The position numbers and the translations under genes are program-made. The notes beneath the pieces were generated by a model. It was not told the origin of the DNA. It did no database searches and saw nothing but the letters and a program-made list of their open reading frames with translations. DNA of 29,233 nt. Source: Alistipes sp. Lineage in GTDB: Bacteria; Bacteroidota; Bacteroidia; Bacteroidales; Rikenellaceae. This document shows positions 7,912 through 16,533 of this stretch, in pieces; positions within the stretch are counted from its first letter, which is position 1, and each line of letters opens with the position of its first letter. The stretch spans positions 1-29,233 of the forward strand of contig JAHHQN010000027.1 of NCBI GenBank assembly GCA_020026375.1, written 5' to 3'.

Positions 7912-7953
7912 AGAAAATCCGCATCTTTAATTGTGTAAAGATACGAATTTTCT
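7912..7953 (-). terminator. long AT-rich hairpin between dnaJ and the mutL cluster, probable terminator
   Basis: Arms 7912-7929 and 7936-7953 pair over 18 bp around a 6-nt loop. On the minus-strand RNA the only irregularities are two G-U wobbles, whereas the plus-strand RNA would have two C-A mismatches, so the fold favours the minus strand. The 3' arm runs into a T-rich tract (TTTTCTGTTTT), as expected for termination after dnaJ. A -7-like TATCTTTAC (7935-7943) lies inside the arm, so a promoter role for the next gene cannot be excluded. Confidence 0.6.
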
Positions 7954-7970
7954 CATTATTTTATTGTCTC

Positions 7971-9137
7971 TCAGCTGAAGTATCTTCTCATTCTCTCGAA
8001 AATATTGTCCTTCGGGCCGGCCTCAACCTGCTTGAAGTTGGGTTGTTCGGCCAGTTTTTCGAGCAGCTGCTTCTCCTCGGCGTTGAGTTTCTGGGGGATA
8101 TGCACATTGACCACCAGCAGCTCGTCGCCCACGCCATAACCGTTGACATTCGGAATACCCTTTCCGGCCAGACGGATTACCTTACCGGGGGCTGTTCCGG
8201 GTGCGATGGTCACCTTGGCGCGGCCGTCGACGGTCGGCACCTCGACCTTTCCACCCAGCAGGGCGGTGGTCACACTGATGTTCAGACTGTAAATCAAGTC
8301 GTTGCCGTCTCTCACCAGCTCGGGGTGCGACACCTCTTCGATGAGCACCTGCAAATCGCCGTTCACACCGCCGTGGCGTGCGGCATTACCCTTGCCCGAC
8401 ACGGTCAGCACCATACCCTCGTGGACTCCGGCCGGAATCTTGAACTCGACCACCTCCTGGTCGCGGAGCGTACCCTCGCCCTTACACTTGTCACACTTGG
8501 CGGTGATAACCTTTCCCGTACCGCCGCAGGTGGGACATACGCCCTGGGTCTGCATGCGTCCGAAGAAGGTGTTTTCCACCCTGACCACATAACCTGAACC
8601 GTTACAGTTCGAGCAGGTGGCATACGACGAAGCGTCCTTTGCGCCCGAGCCGCCACACTTGTCGCAGGCCACGGTCTTGCTGATTTTGAGTTTCTTCGAC
8701 ACACCTTCGGCAATCTCCTGCAAGGTGAGTTTCACCTTCACACGGATATCCGAACCGCGGTTGACTCTCTTGCCGCCACCGCCCGACGAGAAACCGCCGC
8801 CGAAGTGGCCGCCGAACACATCACCGAACTGCGAGAAGATGTCCTCCATCGAGAAACCGCCGCCGAAACCGCCGAATCCTTCACCGAAACCGCCGGCACC
8901 CGAAGCACCGCCCATTCCGGCGTGGCCGAAGCGGTCGTAACGCGCTCTCTTGTCGGGGTTCGACAACACGTCATACGCCTCGGCAGCCTCCTTAAATTTT
9001 TCTTCGGCCTCCTTGTCCCCCGGATTCTTGTCGGGGTGATACTTGATGGCCGCCTTACGATAGGCCTTCTTTATTTCGTCGGCATTGGCGTTTTTCTCCA
9101 CGCCAAGCACCTCGTAGTAGTCTCTTTTCTCTGCCAT
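7971..9137 (-). CDS. dnaJ: chaperone protein DnaJ (Hsp40)
   Basis: This 388-residue type I DnaJ delivers unfolded substrates to DnaK and stimulates its ATPase. The J domain (1-70) has the HPD triad at 34-36. A Gly/Phe-rich linker spans about 71-122. The cysteine-rich domain has four CxxCxGxG repeats (C158/C161, C175/C178, C201/C204, C215/C218) that bind two zinc ions. The C-terminal substrate-binding domains complete a normal length. The start lies 4 bp after the grpE stop, so the pair is an operon. dnaK is not in the window. A long hairpin follows the stop codon. Confidence 0.97.
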   Translation of the reverse strand: MAEKRDYYEVLGVEKNANADEIKKAYRKAAIKYHPDKNPGDKEAEEKFKEAAEAYDVLSNPDKRARYDRFGHAGMGGASGAGGFGEGFGGFGGGFSMEDIFSQFGDVFGGHFGGGFSSGGGGKRVNRGSDIRVKVKLTLQEIAEGVSKKLKISKTVACDKCGGSGAKDASSYATCSNCNGSGYVVRVENTFFGRMQTQGVCPTCGGTGKVITAKCDKCKGEGTLRDQEVVEFKIPAGVHEGMVLTVSGKGNAARHGGVNGDLQVLIEEVSHPELVRDGNDLIYSLNISVTTALLGGKVEVPTVDGRAKVTIAPGTAPGKVIRLAGKGIPNVNGYGVGDELLVVNVHIPQKLNAEEKQLLEKLAEQPNFKQVEAGPKDNIFERMRRYFS

Positions 9138-9141
9138 TTCC

Positions 9142-9741
9142 TTACTCTCCTACAACAACCTTAGCAAATCTCAACACCTTCTCGCCCAGCATGTAGCCGG
9201 TCTGAACCACGTCGATGACCTTGCCTTTTTTATCCTCACCGGCCGCAAAACGTGCCACGGCCTCGCTGAAATCGGCGTCGAACTCCTTGTCTCTGACCTC
9301 GATTTCCGTCACACCCTTCTGGCGCAATGCCTCGGTGAACTTCTGCGCGATGAGCTTCACACCTGCACGCAGGGCCTCCACATCGTCGCTTTTTTCCATG
9401 GCCGCCACCGCGCGCTCCACGTCGTCCTTCACCGGCAGCATGGCCTTCAGCACGTCGCTTCCTCCGGTCTGCACCAGCTCCATTTTCTCCTTGAGCGTAC
9501 GCTTGCGGTAGTTGTCAAATTCTGCCTGCAGACGCAGGAACTTGTCCTGCCACTCGGCAATCTTGGCATTCAGGGTAGCCGCCTGTGCCTGAGGGTCATC
9601 GTCTGACATAGTGTCAGTTGCAGCTGCGCCGTCATCTGCCACATTGTCAGCCGACTCCTGAGCCGCAGCAGCAGCCTGCTCCTCGTTCAGGGTCTCCTCA
9701 TTACAGTTAACTGTCTCGTTGTTAGCGTTTTCCTTTTTCAT
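9142..9741 (-). CDS. grpE: nucleotide exchange factor GrpE
   Basis: This 199-residue protein is the nucleotide exchange factor that releases ADP from DnaK. An acidic, Ala/Glu-rich, probably disordered N-terminus (1-55) precedes the long dimerising helix (about 57-105, containing FLRLQAEFDNYRKR). The C-terminal beta domain ends with the family signature region around VIDVVQTGYMLGEKVLRFAKV. It sits directly upstream of dnaJ (4-bp gap). The 66-bp gap before it shows no recognisable heat-shock (CIRCE) element or Bacteroidota promoter, so it may be read from the methyltransferase gene upstream or from an unrecognised promoter. Confidence 0.96.
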   Translation of the reverse strand: MKKENANNETVNCNEETLNEEQAAAAAQESADNVADDGAAATDTMSDDDPQAQAATLNAKIAEWQDKFLRLQAEFDNYRKRTLKEKMELVQTGGSDVLKAMLPVKDDVERAVAAMEKSDDVEALRAGVKLIAQKFTEALRQKGVTEIEVRDKEFDADFSEAVARFAAGEDKKGKVIDVVQTGYMLGEKVLRFAKVVVGE

Positions 9742-9807
9742 ATTCTGTATTTTACTTTATTTTCTACCTCTATGATGTTCAAATTGCATACCAACCGCCC
9801 CACCGTG

Positions 9808-10518
9808 TCAGCCGATGATGAAAATAGCAGGACGCTTGTTCATCTCGGGACGCTTGGCCGTGCGCCACTCGCCGACCGTACGGGTGACGATGTACTCCGT
9901 GGGAGCGGTGATGTCGACGGCCACCGTCAGACGGGTGTCGGCCCCCAGCGTGAGCAACAGCTGCTCCATGAGTTTCACATTGCGGTAGGGGGCTTCGATG
10001 AAGAGCTGCGACTGATGCTCGGCACGCGCCCTGCGCTCCAGATTGCGTATGGCTCTTGCCCGCTCGGGGGTCTTCACGGGCAGATAGCCGTTGAAGGCGA
10101 ACGACTGGCCGTTGAGTCCCGAGGCCATCACCGACAGAATGATTGACGAGGGTCCCACCAGCGGCACCACACGTACCCCGTGGCGATGGCAGGCCTCGAC
10201 CACCAGGGCTCCGGGGTCGGCCACGCCCGGCACTCCGGCTTCGGAGATGACGCCGGCCGAGCGGCCTTCGAGCAGGGGGCGGACCAGTTCGTCGACCTGG
10301 CTGCCCGCTACCGTATGCTCGTTGAGTTCACGGAATTCGAGGGTGTCGATGGCGCGTTCGATGCCCGACTTCGAGAGGAAGCGGCGGGCCGAACGGGTGT
10401 TCTCGACAATGAAATAGTCCAGCGAATCCATCACGTCGCGGTTCGCCGCAGGGAGTACCTCCCAGGGGTTGGTCTCATCGGAGATGGGACAGGGTATAAG
10501 ATAGAGCGTTCCCAGCAT
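9808..10518 (-). CDS. SAM-dependent methyltransferase of the tetrapyrrole methylase/RsmI-like family
   Basis: This 236-residue protein has the tetrapyrrole-methylase fold used by RsmI, the 16S rRNA C1402 2'-O-methyltransferase. Supporting segments are LYLIPCPI near the N-terminus, VENTRSARRFLS (38-49), ISEAGVPGVADPG, LVGPSSIILSVMASG and FNGYLP. It is shorter than RsmI (about 280 residues). The start differs from the usual RsmI form, so it is more likely the short paralogue common in Bacteroidota than the canonical enzyme; its RNA or small-molecule substrate is not known to me. The start lies only 4 bp after the stop of the murF/alr fusion, so the two genes are probably co-transcribed. Confidence 0.85.
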   Translation of the reverse strand: MLGTLYLIPCPISDETNPWEVLPAANRDVMDSLDYFIVENTRSARRFLSKSGIERAIDTLEFRELNEHTVAGSQVDELVRPLLEGRSAGVISEAGVPGVADPGALVVEACHRHGVRVVPLVGPSSIILSVMASGLNGQSFAFNGYLPVKTPERARAIRNLERRARAEHQSQLFIEAPYRNVKLMEQLLLTLGADTRLTVAVDITAPTEYIVTRTVGEWRTAKRPEMNKRPAIFIIG

Positions 10519-10522
10519 TGTA

Positions 10523-12892
10523 TTACTCTTTAATGTAAATACGTTTTACGCGTGCCGACACCGAAGTCATGATTTCGTAGGGTATGGTGTCCAGCACTTT
10601 GGCCATGGTTTCCAAATCGTTGCCCGCGCGAGGCGAGAAGATGATAACCTCATCGCCCTCGCTCACCTCACCGATGTCGGTGATGTCGATCATGCAGCTG
10701 TCCATGCACACACGCCCCACGATGGGAGCCGGCCGTCCCTTGACGAGCATCGACCAGCGGCCGCAGCCCAGATGACGGTCCAGACCGTCGGCATAACCGA
10801 TGGGAATGGTGGCCGTGACCGTGTCGCGGAGCAGTTTTCCGGCCCTGCCATACCCCACTGCATCACCTGCCGGCAGGTGTTTGATTTGCACGATGCGGGT
10901 CTTGAGCGTCGACACGGGACGCAATGCCGCGTTGTGCTGCCAGCCGAAGCCATAGAGACCCAGTCCCAGACGACACATGTCGTACTCCGCTTCGGGGAAA
11001 CGTTCGATGGCCGCCGAGTTGGCCGTATGGCGGATAACGGGATAGGGCAGCAGACGCATCAGATGGGAGCTCATGCGGTCGTATGTGGCAATCTGACAAC
11101 GGGTGTAGGCATCTTCCTCAGGGGTGTCCGAACAGTTGAGATGCGAGAAGATGGTGGCCACCTTCACCTCGGGCATTGCGGCCAGTCGGGCGGCCAGAGT
11201 GTCCAACTCCCCTTCCATGAATCCCAGACGGTGCATGCCCGTATCGAGCTTGATGTGAATGGGATAATGCAGCTCGCCGGCATGCACGGCCGCCGCCGCA
11301 AAGGCATGCAGCGAGTGGAGACTGTAAATCTCGGGTTCAAGACGGTTGGCAATCATCAAGTCGAAGCTGTCGGCGTCGGCATTCAGCACCACAATCGGCA
11401 TCGAGATGCCACGCTCGCGCAGCAGCACGCCCTCGTCGGCGAATGCCACGGCCAGATAGTCGACCCGCTGGTGTTGCAGCATCTGCGCCACTTCGAAGTC
11501 GCCTGCCCCGTAGGAGCCGGCCTTGACCATCGCCACCAGCCGTTTGCCGAAACCCATCTGCGAGCGGAAATAGTTGAGATTATGCACCATGCTGTCGAGG
11601 TTGACCTCCAGCACCGTGGTGTGGCTCTGCCGTGAGAGGGCATGGGCCAGTTTCTCGAAACGGAACTCGCGCGCACCCTTCAGCAGGACGACACGTCCCA
11701 CCACGGTGCTGCGGCTCATGTGGAGGATACACTCCTCCGTGGTATGATAAAAGCTCTTCTGGCAGGAGAAGAGGTGAGCATAGCGGCGTATCTTCGCACC
11801 GATGCCTATCAGATGGTCGATTCTTGCGCGCGAGACCATGCCGGCCACACGGCTATACAGTTCGTCGTCCGACAGACCGCTCTGCGCGATGTCCGACAAC
11901 ACGAGAGTACGCTTGCGCGTGAGTGCCACATTGTGCATGTAATCCAGCGCCAGGGCCAGCGAATTGAGGTCGAGGTTGTAGGCGTCGTTAATCAGCACCG
12001 AGTCGTTGATACCGTCCTTCACCTCCAGCCGCATGGCCACATCGGGCGCGGCGGCAAACACCGGCACGGGGAAGTGCATCACATCGCAGAACGCCTCGAC
12101 AATCTGGGCGTTGCGGCGCGAGGCGGCATTGCCCGTCACGCTCTCCGCCACCTCGGGATAAGCGGCCGCATCGACAGGCCGACGTCCGGCGAAATGTGCG
12201 GCCACCATCTTGCCCAGCGGCTCGTAGTAGCTGTGGTAGATGATTTTGCGGGCATTGCGCGCCAGAATCATCTTCTCGTCACACTTCTGCTCGAGGCTCA
12301 CGAAATTCTCCTGATGGGCGTCGCCTATCGAGGTGAACACCACCACGTCGGGACGTATGATGCGCTCCAGACGCTCCATCTCTCCGGGCTGCGAGATGCC
12401 GGCCTCGAAGATGGCCAGCTGCTCGTCGCCCTCGAGCATCAGCACCGACAGCGGCACACCGATTTGGGAGTTGTAGCTCTTGGGCGAGCGGTAGAACTTC
12501 ATGCCCTGGGGAATCTCCTCGGCCATCCACTCCTTGATGACCGTCTTGCCGTTGGAGCCGGTGATACCCACCACCGTACCCTTGAATCGGCTGCGGTAGT
12601 CGGCCGCCAGAAGTTGCAGGGCATGTATGGCATTTTCCACCACCACCGCACCGCAGTCCTTCTCCAGCGGCACCTCGCGCTCCACAAGAAAGGCCCTCAC
12701 GCCCCGACCGTACATGGTCTTCACAAAGTCGTGGGAGTCGTGATTGGCACCCCTCATGGCCACAAACATCGGGTGACTGCCCATTTCGCAGGTGATGGAG
12801 CGCGAATCGGTCACCACCGATCCCACAGAGCCATCTTCACCCCAAAGCCGACCGCCACAAATGGCGGCAATCTGAGAAAGCAAGTAATTCAT
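10523..12892 (-). CDS. murF: bifunctional UDP-MurNAc-tripeptide:D-Ala-D-Ala ligase / alanine racemase (MurF-Alr fusion)
   Basis: One polypeptide of about 789 residues joins two cell-wall enzymes. The N-terminal Mur ligase part (about 1-420) has the ATP-binding GSNGKT loop at 112-117. It adds D-Ala-D-Ala to the UDP-MurNAc-tripeptide. The C-terminal part (about 428-789) is a fold-type III PLP alanine racemase. Its PLP lysine is K457 in VAMVKAGSYGAG, and Y681 in AVGYGRAG is the second catalytic base. It supplies the D-Ala that Ddl then dimerises. I chose the ATG at 12892, which gives MNYLLSQIAAICGG, over an in-frame GTG five codons upstream (12907). The fusion is known in Bacteroidota. A 123-bp gap separates it from mutS2, and a weak -7-like TACGTTCGG is visible at 12916-12924. 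Confidence 0.95.
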   Translation of the reverse strand: MNYLLSQIAAICGGRLWGEDGSVGSVVTDSRSITCEMGSHPMFVAMRGANHDSHDFVKTMYGRGVRAFLVEREVPLEKDCGAVVVENAIHALQLLAADYRSRFKGTVVGITGSNGKTVIKEWMAEEIPQGMKFYRSPKSYNSQIGVPLSVLMLEGDEQLAIFEAGISQPGEMERLERIIRPDVVVFTSIGDAHQENFVSLEQKCDEKMILARNARKIIYHSYYEPLGKMVAAHFAGRRPVDAAAYPEVAESVTGNAASRRNAQIVEAFCDVMHFPVPVFAAAPDVAMRLEVKDGINDSVLINDAYNLDLNSLALALDYMHNVALTRKRTLVLSDIAQSGLSDDELYSRVAGMVSRARIDHLIGIGAKIRRYAHLFSCQKSFYHTTEECILHMSRSTVVGRVVLLKGAREFRFEKLAHALSRQSHTTVLEVNLDSMVHNLNYFRSQMGFGKRLVAMVKAGSYGAGDFEVAQMLQHQRVDYLAVAFADEGVLLRERGISMPIVVLNADADSFDLMIANRLEPEIYSLHSLHAFAAAAVHAGELHYPIHIKLDTGMHRLGFMEGELDTLAARLAAMPEVKVATIFSHLNCSDTPEEDAYTRCQIATYDRMSSHLMRLLPYPVIRHTANSAAIERFPEAEYDMCRLGLGLYGFGWQHNAALRPVSTLKTRIVQIKHLPAGDAVGYGRAGKLLRDTVTATIPIGYADGLDRHLGCGRWSMLVKGRPAPIVGRVCMDSCMIDITDIGEVSEGDEVIIFSPRAGNDLETMAKVLDTIPYEIMTSVSARVKRIYIKE

Positions 12893-13015
12893 TGTTCTGT
12901 TTTTCACTTACTTTTCCGAACGTATCCGCGGTCGGAATATGTTGAACTGTCGGTCTTCCGCCACCTGACGACGACACTCCGCCAACGGTCTGCCGTCGTT
13001 GAGGCAGAAGGCCGG

Positions 13016-15511
13016 TTAATCGTAATCAAAAGTCACAATCGTGATACCCGAGCCGCCTCTGTCGGCGTGTTCGTCCCTGGCCGAAGCCACCTCGGGAACG
13101 GTACGCAGATAGCGGCGAATCTCCTCCTTGAGTGCGCCGGTACCCTTGCCGTGGAGAATCGAGACATAGCCCACCCCCACCATCAGCGCGTCGTCGATGA
13201 ACTGCTGCACCTCGTCCAGCGCCTCGGCGGCACGCATGCCGCGCACGTCGATGTTGTCGCGGAAGGCCAGCTTGCGCGCCGAAATCTCGGCCGACACCAC
13301 CGTACGGGCCGTGACAGGACGTGTGGCATCGCGGTACTCGTTGTTCGACACCACCACCAGTTTGCGTTTGTCGACCGTGGTGAGCATCTGTCCGAAGGCC
13401 ACCTGCGCCTTGTTGCCCTTGACCGACTGCACCAGACCCACGATGTCCTGTCCGGCCATCTTGACCTTCGAGCCGGCGACAATCTCACGCGGCGTCTCCT
13501 TCTCGGGTGCGGCCGCCGTCTGCGGACGTTCACCCTCCTGCGCCTTGCGCTCCTGACGGCGTTTCTGACGACGCTCGATGCGCTCGATTTCGCGGGCCAC
13601 CTCGGCATCGCGTGCCGAAGTGTCGGCCTTGTCGACCTTCTGCTCCTTGAAATCGTCGAACTCCTTGCGCGCCAGACGTGTCAGCTCCTTCTCGGCCTGC
13701 GCCTCGCGTATGGTCTTGATGGTGTTCTCAATCTGACGGTTGGCCTCGGCCATGAGCTGCTGCGCCTCCAGTTTGGCCTTCTTGATGATCTCGCGGCGTT
13801 CGTCACGAATCTTGGCCAGCTGCTCGGAGTAGGTGTTCTCCAGCTCCTCGACCTTACGGTCGGTCATGCGGATACGGTCGCGCTTCTGCTGCCAGTAGTG
13901 CTTGTCTCGCGCAATCTCGCGCAACTGCTTCTCGAGGTTGATGTGGTCGGAACCGGCCTTGTCCGACGCCGTGCGGATAATGTCCTCGGGCAGTCCGATT
14001 TTACGGGCAATCTCCACAGCGAACGAGCTGCCGGGCTTGCCCATCTCGAGTTTGAAGAGCGGACGGATATTCTGCACGTCGAACATCATCGCACCGTTGG
14101 CGATACCCTCGGCGTTGGCCGCATAGTATTTGATGTTGGCATAGTGGGTGGTGATGACACCGTAGCACCCCTTTTCGAGCAGCCGCTCCAAAATGGCCTC
14201 GGCGATGGCACCACCGATGATAGGCTCCGTACCCGAACCGAACTCGTCGATAAGCACCAGTGTCGAATCCGACGCTCCGGCCAGCATGTTCTTCATGTTG
14301 AGCAGGTGCGACGAATAGGTCGACAGGTCGTTGTCGATGGACTGCTCGTCACCTATATCTATAAAGATAGAACGGAATATCGGCAGCTCCGACACCGGCG
14401 ACACCGGCACGGGGAATCCGCACTGGAACATATACTGCACGATACCCGTGGTCTTCAGGCACACCGACTTTCCGCCGGCATTGGGACCCGAAATGACCAG
14501 TATGTGTTTGTTCTTGTCGAGTTCCAGCTCCAGCGGCACGATGTCGCGTCCCTGCTGGCGCAGGCTCTGCTGGAGGAGGGGGTGGCGTGCATTGCGCAGC
14601 ACCAGGCGGTCGTCGGTCGAGACGATGGGCTTGGCGCAGCCGTTCTCCGAGGCCCAGCGGCCTTTGGCACGCAGCATGTCAATCTCGGCCAGATAGTCGC
14701 CCGAGGCGGCAATCAGCTCCACATCGGGGCGTATGCTCTCCGAAAATTCGGTGAGTATGCGCACAATCTCCCTGCGCTCGGCATATTCCAGCTCGCGCAG
14801 TTCGTTGTTGAGTTCGACCACCTCCACCGGCTCTACGTAGAAGGTGCGTCCGGTGGCCGATTCGTCGTGAATGAATCCGTTGAGTTTGCGTTTGTTGGCC
14901 GCCGACACGGGAATGACGGTCTTGCCGTCGCGCACCGACAGCTGTGCGTCGGCATCGACGATGCCGGCACTCTTGGCCGCCGTCAGCACCTGTTGCAGAC
15001 GCTTGGCGGCCTGTCCTTCGCGCGCACGGATATCGCGGCGGATATCGCTCAGTTCAGGCGAGGCCGAATCCTTCACATTGCCGAAGCGGTCGACCAGCGC
15101 GTCGATGCGCGCCACGATTTCGGGGAAGGCCTCCACACCGCGCGACAGGCGGAACAACGTGGGATAATCGCCCTCACGCTGGCGCACAAATGCCACCACA
15201 CTGCCCACAATCGAGAGGGCCTGACGCAGGACGACCACCTCCTCGACATCGAGGAAGGCCCCTTCGACCCTCAATTTCGAAATGATATCGTCGACATCGG
15301 GATACTCTCCGCCCGGGAACTCATGTTCCATGTCGAGCAGCACGCGCATCTCGTCGGCCAGCGACAGACGCTCTTCGATGTCGCGCCGCGAGGTCGAGAA
15401 AACTTCGCCCCGGAGTTTCTCGCGTGCCGCCGCCATGCTGCACAGCGCGGCGACCTGCTCCCTGAGGCGGTCAAAACCTATTTTCTGCTCAAAAGTTTGA
15501 GGATAAATCAT
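13016..15511 (-). CDS. mutS2: endonuclease MutS2
   Basis: This 831-residue MutS homologue lacks the mismatch-recognition domain. The core and lever region (1-320) precedes the ABC-type ATPase, with Walker A GPNAGGKS (342-349) and Walker B LVLIDEFGSGTEP (418-430). A long charged coiled-coil (about 510-650) follows. The C-terminal Smr domain (about 750-831, with IDVRGMRAAEALDEV and HGKGTGALKEEIRRYL) carries the nuclease activity. Known roles are suppression of homologous recombination and, in Bacillus, rescue of collided ribosomes. It starts 4 bp after the MlaD stop, so it is expressed with envelope genes. Length is normal and no frameshift is seen. Confidence 0.95.
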   Translation of the reverse strand: MIYPQTFEQKIGFDRLREQVAALCSMAAAREKLRGEVFSTSRRDIEERLSLADEMRVLLDMEHEFPGGEYPDVDDIISKLRVEGAFLDVEEVVVLRQALSIVGSVVAFVRQREGDYPTLFRLSRGVEAFPEIVARIDALVDRFGNVKDSASPELSDIRRDIRAREGQAAKRLQQVLTAAKSAGIVDADAQLSVRDGKTVIPVSAANKRKLNGFIHDESATGRTFYVEPVEVVELNNELRELEYAERREIVRILTEFSESIRPDVELIAASGDYLAEIDMLRAKGRWASENGCAKPIVSTDDRLVLRNARHPLLQQSLRQQGRDIVPLELELDKNKHILVISGPNAGGKSVCLKTTGIVQYMFQCGFPVPVSPVSELPIFRSIFIDIGDEQSIDNDLSTYSSHLLNMKNMLAGASDSTLVLIDEFGSGTEPIIGGAIAEAILERLLEKGCYGVITTHYANIKYYAANAEGIANGAMMFDVQNIRPLFKLEMGKPGSSFAVEIARKIGLPEDIIRTASDKAGSDHINLEKQLREIARDKHYWQQKRDRIRMTDRKVEELENTYSEQLAKIRDERREIIKKAKLEAQQLMAEANRQIENTIKTIREAQAEKELTRLARKEFDDFKEQKVDKADTSARDAEVAREIERIERRQKRRQERKAQEGERPQTAAAPEKETPREIVAGSKVKMAGQDIVGLVQSVKGNKAQVAFGQMLTTVDKRKLVVVSNNEYRDATRPVTARTVVSAEISARKLAFRDNIDVRGMRAAEALDEVQQFIDDALMVGVGYVSILHGKGTGALKEEIRRYLRTVPEVASARDEHADRGGSGITIVTFDYD

Positions 15512-15515
15512 AATT

Positions 15516-16523
15516 CTATTTGCGTTCCAGTCTCTTCAGCGAATCACGCTCGGCCTTGGCGGCGGCTTTGGCAGCCTGCTTGTCGGCCTTGGCCTTCATC
15601 TTCTCGGGATTGCGGCCGAAGAGCGACAGATGCACATAACGGCCGGGGTACTTCTTCAGGTCGGCCAGCAGCGCCGCGAGGTTGTCGGAGGTGCGGGTCA
15701 CCGAGTCGTAGAGGTCGGCATCGTTCATCAGCTTGCCCAGCGTACCCTTTCCGGCCGCGATGTCGGCCATGAGGGTGTTGATGCTCTCCAGCGAAGCCGA
15801 CAGACGCTTGACCACCTCTTCGCGGGCCAAATCCTCCGTGAAGGCGTTGACATTGGTCACAATGCTGTCGACCTTCTGGGCGTTCTGTCCCATCATCACC
15901 GAGAATTTCGACAATCCCTCAACGGCATTCGCCAGATTCTCCTTCTCCTTGGTGAGCAGCTGCGCCATGTCGCCCGAAATCGAATTGAGATGGGTCATCG
16001 TGCCGTTGATGTTCGAAGCGTTCTCCTCCATCAGGCGGTTGAGATTGTCCATCGTGCGCGACAGGTCGCCGGTCACCTGCGAAATCTTCTGTTTGAAGAA
16101 CTCCAGCTCCGAGCCGGCCACGTCCATAATGTCGCGGTCGCGGCTCGAAATCAGCGTGTCGCCCTGCTCGAGATAGGTCTTCGAGTGGCCGTAGGAGATT
16201 TCGATGGCCTTGCCGCCCATGAGTCCGTTGCTGAAAATCTTGGCTTCGGAATCCGACGGAATGTGGTAATCCTTCTTGATGGTGAGTTCCAACACCACCT
16301 TGTCGGCCTCGGCCGGGTTGAAGTTGATGGCCGTGACGGTACCGATTTTCACACCCTTCATCATAATCGGCGAAGTGGGCTGCACACCGTTGATCTGATC
16401 ATACGCGGCGTAGTATTCCACATTGCGGCTGAAGATGTCAAAACCCTTCAGGAAACGGATACCTGCCCATGCGGTGAGAATCATTGCCACGGCAAAGACT
16501 CCAATCTTAAACTCTCTTTTCAT
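15516..16523 (-). CDS. MlaD/MCE family lipid-transport protein
   Basis: The 335 residues have a single N-terminal membrane helix (about 7-25) and one MCE domain (about 37-118, containing PIMMKGVKIGTV). A long helical region (about 130-290) and a Lys/Ala-rich tail follow. MCE proteins form periplasmic hexameric rings or tubes that carry phospholipids between the membranes, usually with an MlaEF-type ABC transporter. No permease or ATPase gene is adjacent in this window. The gene sits between the amidase (10 bp) and mutS2 (4 bp), all in one minus-strand unit, and is close to the divergent lptD gene, so this stretch groups envelope functions. Confidence 0.9.
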   Translation of the reverse strand: MKREFKIGVFAVAMILTAWAGIRFLKGFDIFSRNVEYYAAYDQINGVQPTSPIMMKGVKIGTVTAINFNPAEADKVVLELTIKKDYHIPSDSEAKIFSNGLMGGKAIEISYGHSKTYLEQGDTLISSRDRDIMDVAGSELEFFKQKISQVTGDLSRTMDNLNRLMEENASNINGTMTHLNSISGDMAQLLTKEKENLANAVEGLSKFSVMMGQNAQKVDSIVTNVNAFTEDLAREEVVKRLSASLESINTLMADIAAGKGTLGKLMNDADLYDSVTRTSDNLAALLADLKKYPGRYVHLSLFGRNPEKMKAKADKQAAKAAAKAERDSLKRLERK

Positions 16524-16533
16524 TTTCTGTGTT

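Noticed and set aside
9742..9807. A CIRCE or other heat-shock operator before grpE
   Set aside because: No inverted repeat of the right kind and no -7 consensus is visible in the 66-bp gap.
12893..13015. A terminator after mutS2
   Set aside because: CTGCC/GGCAG and other short pairings exist but no stable stem followed by a T tract, so no terminator is called.
11642..15772. A 1376-residue open frame on the plus strand
   Set aside because: It runs antisense across the murF/alr and mutS2 genes. Its translation is rich in His, Arg, Leu and Gln with no domain, as expected for a shadow of high-GC coding DNA.
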